Part shown: positions 41,913-49,415 of the stretch, piece after piece
Layout of the letters: every line of letters begins with the position of its first letter
Numbering within the stretch: position 1 is the stretch's first letter
DNA from: Oscillospiraceae bacterium
Lineage (GTDB): Bacteria > Bacillota > Clostridia > Oscillospirales > Oscillospiraceae
Assembly: GCA_017516065.1 (NCBI GenBank)
Contig: JAFWDQ010000016.1
Span: 1-64,000, forward strand
Direction: 5' to 3'
DNA: 64,000 bases
Position numbers and translations under genes: made by a program
The notes under the pieces: model-generated
The model's input: the letters and a program-made list of their open reading frames with translations, nothing else
Databases searched by the model: none
What the model was told of the DNA's origin: nothing

Positions 41913-41924
41913 CGTCCTTCCTCC

Positions 41925-42137
41925 TCAAAACATGATCCGGCTGGCCATCGTCCGGTCCAGAGCCACGCGGCTGTCCTTCACCTGGACGATCAGGTTCCCG
42001 GCCGCCCGGGTGATCACCGTCACAGCCGCACCCGTCACAAAGCCCATCTCCGCGAGACGGGCCCGAGTATCGTCCAGCCCCGTGATCTTCCGGATGGTGA
42101 CGGTCTCGCCCTCCTTAGACATTGTCAACGGCATCAT
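41925..42137 (-). CDS. Second FeoA-domain protein
   Basis: 70 aa. Divergent FeoA domain with RLAEMGFVTGAAVTVITRAAGNLIVQVKDSRVALDRTMASRI. First gene of the operon, 12 bp before the other feoA. Tandem feoA genes upstream of feoB are seen in several Clostridia, and the two may have split roles. Confidence 0.92.
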   Translation of the reverse strand: MMPLTMSKEGETVTIRKITGLDDTRARLAEMGFVTGAAVTVITRAAGNLIVQVKDSRVALDRTMASRIMF

Positions 42138-42159
42138 TCCCGCCGCCTCCCTGTTCTGA

Positions 42160-42243
42160 TGTTAGCAAAAGTTAACACACAGCCTCAAAAAATGAATTAG
42201 CGAAAGCTAACATTCGCGCATTAAAATAATTAGCCCTAGCTAA
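42160..42243. promoter_or_regulatory. Three dyad operators upstream of feo genes
   Basis: TTAGC-CCTA-GCTAA (42230-42243) and TTAGC-GAAA-GCTAA (42197-42210) are perfect 5-bp dyads, and TGTTAGCAAAAGTTAACA (42160-42177) is an imperfect one. They lie at intervals of about 33-37 bp, downstream of the promoter start point. The TTAG..CTAA form recalls DtxR/IdeR-type iron boxes. The regulator is not in the window, so it remains an inference. Confidence 0.75.
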
Positions 42244-42256
42244 CTCCTGTAAGCAG

Positions 42257-42285
42257 AGTATAACACCCGCTTTTTTCTCTGTCAA
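42257..42285 (-). promoter_or_regulatory. Promoter of the feo operon
   Basis: Minus strand: TTGACA (42280-42285), 17-nt spacer, TATACT (42257-42262). The start near 42250 places all three dyads in the first 90 nt of the transcribed region. Confidence 0.85.
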
Positions 42286-42392
42286 GAATTTTTTTGCGCG
42301 TGAGCGAAGAGGGGATACCGGCGGTCTCTTTTTCACCGCGAATGCCCCTGAACGGGGAAACAGCCCGCAGGCCCGGCGGCATGTGTTTTTTC

Positions 42393-42421
42393 TTGAAGAG
42401 TTGCAGAGTAATTGTTATAAT
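42393..42421 (+). promoter_or_regulatory. Promoter of the CotH-family gene
   Basis: TTGAAG (42393-42398), 17-nt spacer, TATAAT (42416-42421), in an A+T-rich stretch that contains further TATAAT copies. Confidence 0.7.
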
Positions 42422-42478
42422 TAGTTATAATTATAATATGTCCGGTCCGGCTTATCGGGCTTTGAGGAGGTTTGCCGT

Positions 42479-43933
42479 ATGAAAAGATATCGGGCGATAT
42501 TGTTTTTGATGCTGGCGGTTTTCTCTTTGTGCATCGTCCTCTGCGGCTGTGCTGACGACCCGGTTCCGGAAGATGCCGCCGGAGGATCTTCAAATGAATC
42601 AACAGGCGCGGACTATGAAACCACGCTGTTTGACACGGGGTTCGTGCACCGGATCGATATACGGATATCGGAGGAGGACTGGCAGGATCTGCTGGCGGAT
42701 CCCGTTGAAAAAACAAAATACAAAGTCGATATTGAAATAGACGGGGAGGAGATCAAAGACGTTTCGTTTTCGACAAAGGGGAACTCCAGCCTTGTCTTTG
42801 TAGCGGCTGATCCCGAAAGCTCCAGGTACAGTTTCAAAGTGAGCTTTGGTAAGTATGTGGACGGTCAGACGTATCACGGCCTGAATAAACTGAACCTGAA
42901 CAACAGCTTCCGGGATGCCACTTACCTGAAGGAGTACTTCAGTTACGAGATGTTCAGACAGGTCGGCGTGCCGGCCCCGCTTGTAAGTTATGTGTGGCTC
43001 ACCGTCAACGGCAGCGACTATGGCCTGTATCTTGCCGTGGAGGATGAGAGCGAAAGCTTTCTGGACAGGGCATATGACGGTAACGGGGTGATCTACAAGC
43101 CGGAAAGCAAAGACCTGGGACTGTCGGTGGACATGATAGACGAAATCAGAGAAAACGGCCTGTCCATGACGTCAGATCCTCACGGATCAGACCTGGTCTA
43201 TCGGGATGACGATCCGGAAAGCTATCCGGATATCTTTGAAAACGCAGTAACCGACGCAGGGGAACAGGATGACCGGGCTGTGATAGCCGCCATCAAGTGC
43301 CTGTCGGAAGGAACGGACCCGGGCGCTTATCTTGATACAGATGAGATTGTCCGTTATTATGCCGCGCACAATTTTGTCCTGAATTATGACAGTTATACCG
43401 GGGCCATGCTTCACAACCTGGTGCTCGTGGAAAGTGACGGCAGGCTGGCGCTTGTTCCCTGGGACTACAATCTCTCCTTTGGCGCGTTTGTTCCCGGGAT
43501 AGGGGATGACGTTCTGGAGGATGCGACGGCCCTTCTGAACCGGGGAATCGACTCTCCTCTGATCGGTGCCTCGGAGGACAGCCGCCCGATGTGGAGGTGG
43601 ATCGTAAACGACGACGCGTATCGCAGGGCATATCATGCTGCGCTCAACGATCTGGCCGCGGGTTATTTTGAATCGGGAGAATTTGACCGTGAATTCAATG
43701 ACATGTATGAAATGCTGCTTCCCTACGTTGAAAAAGATCCGACCGCCTTCTATTCTGCTGAGGAATACGAGACCGGCTGCGAAGTGCTGAGACAGTTCTG
43801 CGAGCGTCGGGCGGAAAGCGTCAGGCTGCAGCTTGACGGGGCGCTGGCCCCGTGCAGCGAGGATCAGCTTGAGCAGGACAGGGTGGACGCCTCTGATCTC
43901 AATATCGTTGACATGGGCGCGGCTGTTTTCTGA
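42479..43933 (+). CDS. CotH kinase-family lipoprotein
   Basis: 484 aa. Signal peptide with lipobox LCGC (Cys24). The CotH domain spans about 50-420, with the family signatures FSTKGNSS, YHGLNKLNLNNSFRDATYLKEYFSYEMFRQVGVPAP in pieces, LTVNGSDYGLYLAVE and the metal/catalytic PWDYNLSFG. CotH proteins phosphorylate spore-coat proteins. Secreted, membrane-anchored members such as this one have unknown substrates and are common in Clostridia, often with polyphosphate or VTC genes (none here). The coding region is clearly less G+C-rich than its neighbours, suggesting different origin. Monocistronic. Confidence 0.9.
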   Translation: MKRYRAILFLMLAVFSLCIVLCGCADDPVPEDAAGGSSNESTGADYETTLFDTGFVHRIDIRISEEDWQDLLADPVEKTKYKVDIEIDGEEIKDVSFSTKGNSSLVFVAADPESSRYSFKVSFGKYVDGQTYHGLNKLNLNNSFRDATYLKEYFSYEMFRQVGVPAPLVSYVWLTVNGSDYGLYLAVEDESESFLDRAYDGNGVIYKPESKDLGLSVDMIDEIRENGLSMTSDPHGSDLVYRDDDPESYPDIFENAVTDAGEQDDRAVIAAIKCLSEGTDPGAYLDTDEIVRYYAAHNFVLNYDSYTGAMLHNLVLVESDGRLALVPWDYNLSFGAFVPGIGDDVLEDATALLNRGIDSPLIGASEDSRPMWRWIVNDDAYRRAYHAALNDLAAGYFESGEFDREFNDMYEMLLPYVEKDPTAFYSAEEYETGCEVLRQFCERRAESVRLQLDGALAPCSEDQLEQDRVDASDLNIVDMGAAVF

Positions 43934-43994
43934 TCCTTTCGCTTCCCGGGCTAACCGAATCATAATCTCCCATTGCGGGAAACAGGCCGAAAAA

Positions 43995-44035
43995 GCGGGA
44001 CACCCCTGCATGCCGCAGGGATGTCCCGCATCTTT
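43995..44035. terminator. Terminator between cotH-like gene and amrS (convergent)
   Basis: GCGGGACA-C-CCCTGC and GCAGGG-A-TGTCCCGC form a long stem with one mismatch. T-rich tails exist on both sides (ATCTTTTCTT right, AAAAA left), so it can serve both convergent genes. Confidence 0.88.
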
Positions 44036-44074
44036 TCTTCTGCCCGGATCTCGTTCCCGCTCCGTCCTTCCCGA

Positions 44075-44935
44075 TCAGCAGTTCCCGGTGTAGACACAGT
44101 CCAGCTGCTCCCGGGCAATATCCGCCAGATGATAGACTGTCCCGATCTTCGTTGCCGGGCGGTCCGTCATGCGGAAGCGAGGGAAGAAGCGGGAGATGTG
44201 CAGCGGGATACGGCGGCCGACGGTACGCCCCTCCGCGTCCTTCAGCCCCGCCGCCCATTCGGTGAGCGCGCGCATTTCCCCGTCTGAATCGTTCTCGCCC
44301 GGCACGATCAGTGTGGTCAGTTCCACGTGGCATGCCTGCACGGCCCTTGCGATAAAAGCCTTCACCGTGTCCAGATCGCCGCCGAGCACGTCGGAATAGT
44401 AGCGCGCCGTAAAGCCCTTCAGGTCGATGTTCATGGCGTCGATGTGCGGGAGGAGTTCCTCCAGTATCTGCAGCTCGGCTGTCCCGTTGGTGACCATCAC
44501 ATTGACAAGTCCGGCCTCATGTGCCATGGACGCCGCATCGCGGACGAACTCCCACCCGATCAGCGGCTCATTGTAGGTAAACGCCAGTCCGATATTCCCG
44601 CGGGACTTTGTTCGGACTGCCGCCGCGACCAGTTCCTCCGGCGTGACGGTTTCCGCTCTTTCCGACAGCTTCATCGCCTCCGCCGACCAGGAGATCTCGT
44701 GGTTCTGACAAAACGGGCAGCGCAGATTACAGCCGTAGCTGCCCACGGAGAGGATCATGCTGCTGGGATGGAACCGCCGCAGCGGTTTTTTCTCGATGGG
44801 ATCAAGGGCAAGGGCGGTGACCCGCCCGTAGTTTTCGGGAATCACCGTCCCGTTCACGCACTTCCGCGCGCCGCAGAGGCCTTTTCCGCCCTCCGGGATA
44901 TTGCAGTGATGAAAGCATACTTCACAACGTGCCAT
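44075..44935 (-). CDS. amrS: AmmeMemoRadiSam system radical SAM enzyme
   Basis: 286 aa. The radical SAM motif is GCNLRCPFCQNHEISW, followed by AFTYNEPLIGWEF and MNIDLKGFTARYY, which are typical of AmrS and PFL-activase-like enzymes. N-terminal cysteines (MARCEVCFHHCNIPEG, LCGARKC) may bind zinc or a second cluster. Its partner gene lies 15 bp upstream. The reaction of the system is not established from sequence. Confidence 0.92.
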   Translation of the reverse strand: MARCEVCFHHCNIPEGGKGLCGARKCVNGTVIPENYGRVTALALDPIEKKPLRRFHPSSMILSVGSYGCNLRCPFCQNHEISWSAEAMKLSERAETVTPEELVAAAVRTKSRGNIGLAFTYNEPLIGWEFVRDAASMAHEAGLVNVMVTNGTAELQILEELLPHIDAMNIDLKGFTARYYSDVLGGDLDTVKAFIARAVQACHVELTTLIVPGENDSDGEMRALTEWAAGLKDAEGRTVGRRIPLHISRFFPRFRMTDRPATKIGTVYHLADIAREQLDCVYTGNC

Positions 44936-44950
44936 GTGATCCTCCCGGCG

Positions 44951-46336
44951 TCAGGTGTGACGCACGACTTCAAAGCGCTGCAGCGTCACCGTTTCATTCG
45001 GCCCGATCCCCGCCTTCTGCCGGGCGATGGCCACCTGCTGTTCCACGGTATCCACGCCGTCGAGGTCCGGCAAAAGGAGCCCGCGCCGGCCGCCCTTCGT
45101 CACGATCACACCGTAGCGCTTTACGTCCAGCTCGGCCTCAGACGCGATATCCTCCGGCTCTCCTAGCACATCCACGTTGATCTCCAGCCACGGAAGCTCG
45201 TCCGGGCGGATCGGATGAAAACGCGGGTCGCGGCTCGACGCGCTGACGGCGTTGCGGATGATCTCCTCCGCCAGACTGCCCTGTGTCGGGGCGATGGTGC
45301 CGATGCAGCCGCGCAGTCTGCCCTGTTTGTGGATCGACACGAATGCGCCGGCCCGCGTATCGGTCAGCTCTGCTGGCAGTCCGTCCGGAACGTCGATCAT
45401 CTTCCGATGCCGCACATAGCTCTCCACCGATTCCCGGGCAAGCTGCACCCACGGATCGCACGCGCCGCGCTCTTCTGTCAGCCGCTCCGCTTCTGCCCGC
45501 TGCCGTTTCTCCAGGAATTTGCGGCTGTCGTCCGTCTCCGTCGGACGGAACGTGCAGACGCCGTATCCCACGCCGGTCACGTCCTCATGGGAAAGCTGTT
45601 TTGCCTCCACGCCCATTCCGTCCAGCGCGCCGGCCATGATGACAAAGGAACGGTGTCCGCACTCCGCTGCGCGGTCACAGAAGCTCTCGTCAAAATCGAA
45701 CAGCTCGCCGAAGGCCGCCCGCGCGCACACGTCCATGATGCGCGCATCGTACTGCGGGCCTTCCGGCGCAAAGCCATAGGGGCCGCAGCTCTGCAGCTTG
45801 TGGGAGAGGTCGCCGCTGGCGATATAGACCGCTCTGCGGTCAAGCTCCGAAACGGCCTGCTGAACGATCTGCCCCAGCCGGTAATGATCCTCCAGCGGCA
45901 GTCCGGAAAGGCCGATGCGTACGAGCCTGAAATCCGAATAAAACTGCCGGATGAAATACAGCGGTACCATCGTGCCGTGGTCCAGCTCCGGCGCTCTCTG
46001 ACCAAGTGTCCCGGCGGGAAAATCCTCCGCGGCCGCAATGCGTTCAATAGCCTTTACCAGTTCTTCGTCGTATTGCTCTTTGAACCGCACCTGCGGTGCA
46101 CTGAACTGCGCAAAGCTGCCCCGCGCGCCCTTGCCGGGTGAGATATGGAAGTAGTCCGAGTACAGCGTGGTATGGGGACTGGAGACGATGACGGTCTCCG
46201 GCTTCAGCGCCGCGATCTCCTGCGCGACACGGGTATATGCCGCCGTTGTCGTTTCGATCTGCCGCTCTCCTCCGCGTCCGACCTCAGGCACGATCAGCGG
46301 CGGATGCGGGACCATATATGCTCCGATAACAGCCAT
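44951..46336 (-). CDS. AmmeMemoRadiSam fusion protein AmrB-AmrA (Memo + AMMECR1)
   Basis: 461 aa. Residues 1-265 are a Memo-like, class III extradiol dioxygenase-type domain (YMVPHPPLIVPEVG, SPHTTLYSDYF, ELDHGTMVPLYF, ASGDLSHKL). These give the His-rich putative metal site. Residues 285-461 are an AMMECR1 domain with GAFVSIHKQGRLRGCIGTI. In many organisms these are separate genes. Here the fusion and amrS form a two-gene operon, so the three parts probably act as one unit. Function remains open; a protein or metabolite modification role is inferred by others. Confidence 0.92.
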   Translation of the reverse strand: MAVIGAYMVPHPPLIVPEVGRGGERQIETTTAAYTRVAQEIAALKPETVIVSSPHTTLYSDYFHISPGKGARGSFAQFSAPQVRFKEQYDEELVKAIERIAAAEDFPAGTLGQRAPELDHGTMVPLYFIRQFYSDFRLVRIGLSGLPLEDHYRLGQIVQQAVSELDRRAVYIASGDLSHKLQSCGPYGFAPEGPQYDARIMDVCARAAFGELFDFDESFCDRAAECGHRSFVIMAGALDGMGVEAKQLSHEDVTGVGYGVCTFRPTETDDSRKFLEKRQRAEAERLTEERGACDPWVQLARESVESYVRHRKMIDVPDGLPAELTDTRAGAFVSIHKQGRLRGCIGTIAPTQGSLAEEIIRNAVSASSRDPRFHPIRPDELPWLEINVDVLGEPEDIASEAELDVKRYGVIVTKGGRRGLLLPDLDGVDTVEQQVAIARQKAGIGPNETVTLQRFEVVRHT

Positions 46337-46566
46337 GTTTTTCTCTCCTTTCGGGTCGGTACGGTACGGTTTTTCACCGATGCTCCTGTCGATATGATTA
46401 TACCAAATGCGGCTCCCGATTCATAGTAGAAAAAACGATCTCATTCCTTTCTAATGAATGAACCGGAATGAGCGCCCCGTTCCGTCATTGCCGCAGTCCC
46501 TTCCCGATCCGGGTGACGGAAATAAGACCGCACCCGTGCGCCGGACGACGTTTTCTGCAAAGCGGA

Positions 46567-46602
46567 AAAAATCGCCGCAGGCGAAAAGCAGCCTGCGGCG
46601 AT
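46567..46602 (-). terminator. Terminator of tRNA-Ala
   Basis: Minus strand: ATCGCCGCAGGC and GCCTGCGGCGAT form a 12-bp stem followed by TTTTTT, immediately after the tRNA 3' end. Confidence 0.93.
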
Positions 46603-46603
46603 G

Positions 46604-46679
46604 TGGTGGACCTAAAGGGATTCGAACCCTCGACCTCTCGGATGCGAACCGAACGCTCTCCCAACTGAGCTATAGGCCC
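46604..46679 (-). tRNA. tRNA-Ala, anticodon CGC
   Basis: 76 nt with encoded CCA. Acceptor stem GGGCCTA/TAGGTCC has the G3-U70 pair that defines alanine identity, and the discriminator is A. The anticodon loop is TTCGCAT (anticodon CGC, codon GCG). D arm GCTC..GAGC and T arm GAGGG-TTCGAAT-CCCTT are normal. Confidence 0.97.
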
Positions 46680-46723
46680 AAATATGAAATTGTCCCGCCG
46701 GCGCGGAAATCATAAGCTTTATT

Positions 46724-46751
46724 ATTATAGCATAGAAATTGAATTTGTAAA
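46724..46751 (-). promoter_or_regulatory. Promoter of tRNA-Ala
   Basis: Minus strand: TTTACA (46746-46751), 16-nt spacer, TATAAT (46724-46729). Confidence 0.75.
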
Positions 46752-46806
46752 GGGCCTGCCCGGAAAATTTTTGCCGTCCAAAGACTGGGAGGTATGGAAA
46801 ATTATC

Positions 46807-46835
46807 TTGTGATTTTGGGGCTCCTGTGCTATAAT
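46807..46835 (+). promoter_or_regulatory. Promoter of ddl-murF
   Basis: TTGTGA (46807-46812), 17-nt spacer, TATAAT (46830-46835), about 57 bp before the ddl start. Confidence 0.78.
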
Positions 46836-46891
46836 AATTTATCTTTGTGCGGCCCGGTATCATCCGTGGGCCGGGAAAGGTGGAGGCATCT

Positions 46892-47941
46892 GTGAACATC
46901 GTTGTACTGGCCGGAGGAATCAGCCCGGAGCGAAACGTCTCCCTCTCGTCGGGGACTCTGATCTGCCGCGCTCTGCGGGAACTGGGGCATCGCAGCGTGA
47001 TGCTGGACCCGTTTTTCGGAACTTCGGAGCCCGTTTCGGAGGCCCTGTTTGACCGGGAGAGCCTCTGCGACACTACAGATCGGGTAGACGAGACCGCCCC
47101 GGACCTGGACGCGGTCCGCGCTTCACGGCCCGGCGACGGCAGGAGCGACTTCGGTCCCGGCGTGCTGGAGCTCTGCGCTCTGGCGGACATCGTGTTTCTG
47201 GGCCTCCACGGTCAGTGCGGAGAGGACGGCCGGATGCAGGCCGCCTTTGACCTGCTGGGCATCCGCTATACCGGCTCCGGCTATCTGGGCAGCGCCGTGG
47301 CCATGGACAAGGACCTGACCAAGCGCGTGGTCCTCTCCGCCGGCATCCGGACCCCGGCATGGCGCTTCGTCACCGTTACGGAGGAGACGATCCCCGGGCT
47401 GACGGAGACGACGGAGCTGCCCTGCGTGGTCAAGCCCAGCGACAGCGGCTCCAGCATCGGCGTATCCATCGCCCGGACCCGGGAGGAGCTGACGGACGCA
47501 CTCCGGGAGGCGCTTCGCCACGGGAGCCACGCGCTTCTGGAGCAGTACGTGTCCGGCCGGGAGGTGCAGGTGGCGGTGCTGGAGGACCGGGCCCTGCCGT
47601 CCATCGAGATCATCCCCAAGACGGGGTTTTACGACTATAAAAACAAGTATCAGCCCGGCGCGGCGGAGGAGATCTGCCCGGCGGATGTGCCGGAGGAGAT
47701 CGAGATGCAGCTGCGGGAAGCGGCGCTGACGGTTCATCGCCTGCTGGGGCTGGCGGTCTACTCCCGGACGGATTTCATTCTGACAGAGACCGGTGAGTTC
47801 TATTTTCTGGAGATCAACACGCTGCCGGGCATGACGCCCACCAGCCTGGTGCCCCAGGAAGCGGCGGCGGTAGGCATCTCCTACACGGAGCTGTGCCAGA
47901 GGATCATCGATGCGTCGCTGCAGTGCCGGCGGCGGAACTGA
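46892..47941 (+). CDS. ddl: D-alanine-D-alanine ligase
   Basis: 349 aa from GTG 46892, preceded by GTGGAGG. The longer frame from 46847 adds non-conserved residues. ATP-grasp fold with VVLAGGISPERNVSLSSG, LGLHGQCGEDGRMQ, CVVKPSDSGSSIGVS, omega-loop FYDYKNKY (the Tyr here is usual for D-Ala rather than D-Lac ligases), and C-terminal FLEINTLPGMTPTSL. Joins two D-Ala for peptidoglycan. murF follows 13 bp later, so the dipeptide and its user are made together. Confidence 0.96.
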   Translation: MNIVVLAGGISPERNVSLSSGTLICRALRELGHRSVMLDPFFGTSEPVSEALFDRESLCDTTDRVDETAPDLDAVRASRPGDGRSDFGPGVLELCALADIVFLGLHGQCGEDGRMQAAFDLLGIRYTGSGYLGSAVAMDKDLTKRVVLSAGIRTPAWRFVTVTEETIPGLTETTELPCVVKPSDSGSSIGVSIARTREELTDALREALRHGSHALLEQYVSGREVQVAVLEDRALPSIEIIPKTGFYDYKNKYQPGAAEEICPADVPEEIEMQLREAALTVHRLLGLAVYSRTDFILTETGEFYFLEINTLPGMTPTSLVPQEAAAVGISYTELCQRIIDASLQCRRRN

Positions 47942-47954
47942 GGGGGACACGGCA

Positions 47955-49340
47955 ATGAAACCGATCACCATACGCGACGTCCTGACAGCCACCGGCGGGC
48001 GGCTGCTGGAGGGCTGTCCCGACCTGGACCGGGAGATCACAGGCGTATCCACCGACAGCCGGACCGTCCGGCCCGGGGACCTGTTCATCCCGCTCTCCGG
48101 CGCGCGGTTCGACGGCCATGCCTTTATTGCCGACGCCCTGGAGAAGGGCGCGGCGGCCTGCCTGACCGTCAGGAGCCGGGAGCGGTACAGCGGGGAAAAA
48201 TCCTACGTCATGGTCAAGAACGCCCAGACCGCCCTCCGGGATCTGGCGGCCTGGCACCGGCGTCGGTTCCCCATCCCCTGTATCGCCGTTACCGGCAGCG
48301 TGGGCAAGACCACCTGCAAGGACATGGTGGCCGCGACCCTGGGCACCCGTTACCGGGTGCTGAAGACAGAGGGGAATTTCAACAATGAGATCGGCCTGCC
48401 CCTGACCCTGCTGCGCCTGGACGACGACCACGAGATGATCGTGCTGGAGATGGGCATGAGCGACTTCGGCGAGATCGCCTATCTGGCCGCTATTGCGGAG
48501 CCGGACGCGGCCATCGTGACCAATATCGGCGACGCCCACATCGAGAGCCTGGGCAGCCGGGAGAATATCCTCAAGGCCAAGAGCGAGATCTTCAACTACC
48601 TTCGGCCCGACGGCACGGTGCTCCTCAACGGGGACGATCCGCTGCTCAGACCGCTGAAAGATACGCTGCCCTTTACCGTGCTCACCTGCGGCACGGACCC
48701 GGAGTCGGACTACTATGCCACGGACCTGGAAAGCGACGGCGTCCAGACCCTCCGCTGTACCGTCCATATGCCGGACGCGCTTCTGAACGTGCAGGTGGGA
48801 GCCCTGGGCAGCCATATGGTCTATCCCATCCTCTTTGCCGCCGCCGTGGGCAGGAAATTCGGCCTGAGCCGGTCGGAACTGGCCAAGGGCATTGCGGATT
48901 TTTCACCCACGAAGATGCGCATGAACATCCTGCACCGGCAGAAAAAGATCACCATTCTGGACGACGGCTACAACGCCAATCCCCAGTCCATGCGGGCGGC
49001 GCTGGAGGTGCTGGCCGGAGCCCGGGGGAAGAAGAAGATTGCTGTGCTGGGCGACATGCTGGAGCTGGGCGCGCTGGCGCCGGCCCTCCACGAGGGCGTG
49101 GGCCGGTATGTGGCCACGGCGGACATCGACGTGCTGGTGACCGTGGGCGAGCAGGCACGGCACATCGCCGCAGGCGCCGGAGGCGGCAGGACGGAGATCC
49201 ACGCCTGCCAGACCAGGGACGAGGCCAAAAAGCTTCTGGAGCCGATGGTGGAGCCGGAGACGACAGTGCTGGTCAAGGCGTCCCGGGGCATGACGTTTGA
49301 GGACATCACATCGTTTTTGCTGGATATCACGGAAGAATGA
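47955..49340 (+). CDS. murF: UDP-MurNAc-tripeptide:D-Ala-D-Ala ligase
   Basis: 461 aa. N-terminal domain with STDSRTVRPGDLFIPLSG, ATP-binding GSVGKTTCKDMV, NFNNEIGLPLTLL, NIGDAHIESLG and C-terminal DDGYNANPQSMRAAL. Adds D-Ala-D-Ala to UDP-MurNAc-tripeptide in the cytoplasm. Transcribed with ddl and followed by a terminator. Confidence 0.97.
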   Translation: MKPITIRDVLTATGGRLLEGCPDLDREITGVSTDSRTVRPGDLFIPLSGARFDGHAFIADALEKGAAACLTVRSRERYSGEKSYVMVKNAQTALRDLAAWHRRRFPIPCIAVTGSVGKTTCKDMVAATLGTRYRVLKTEGNFNNEIGLPLTLLRLDDDHEMIVLEMGMSDFGEIAYLAAIAEPDAAIVTNIGDAHIESLGSRENILKAKSEIFNYLRPDGTVLLNGDDPLLRPLKDTLPFTVLTCGTDPESDYYATDLESDGVQTLRCTVHMPDALLNVQVGALGSHMVYPILFAAAVGRKFGLSRSELAKGIADFSPTKMRMNILHRQKKITILDDGYNANPQSMRAALEVLAGARGKKKIAVLGDMLELGALAPALHEGVGRYVATADIDVLVTVGEQARHIAAGAGGGRTEIHACQTRDEAKKLLEPMVEPETTVLVKASRGMTFEDITSFLLDITEE

Positions 49341-49345
49341 AACAC

Positions 49346-49389
49346 GCCCCGATGTCCGCAGCACACGGACATCGGGGCTGATTTTTTTG
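49346..49389 (+). terminator. Terminator of ddl-murF
   Basis: GCCCCGATGTCCG (49346-49358) pairs with CGGACATCGGGGC (49366-49378), followed by a TTTTTTT run. Confidence 0.94.
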
Positions 49390-49415
49390 TGGGAGAAACA
49401 GGGAGGCACGCCGGA

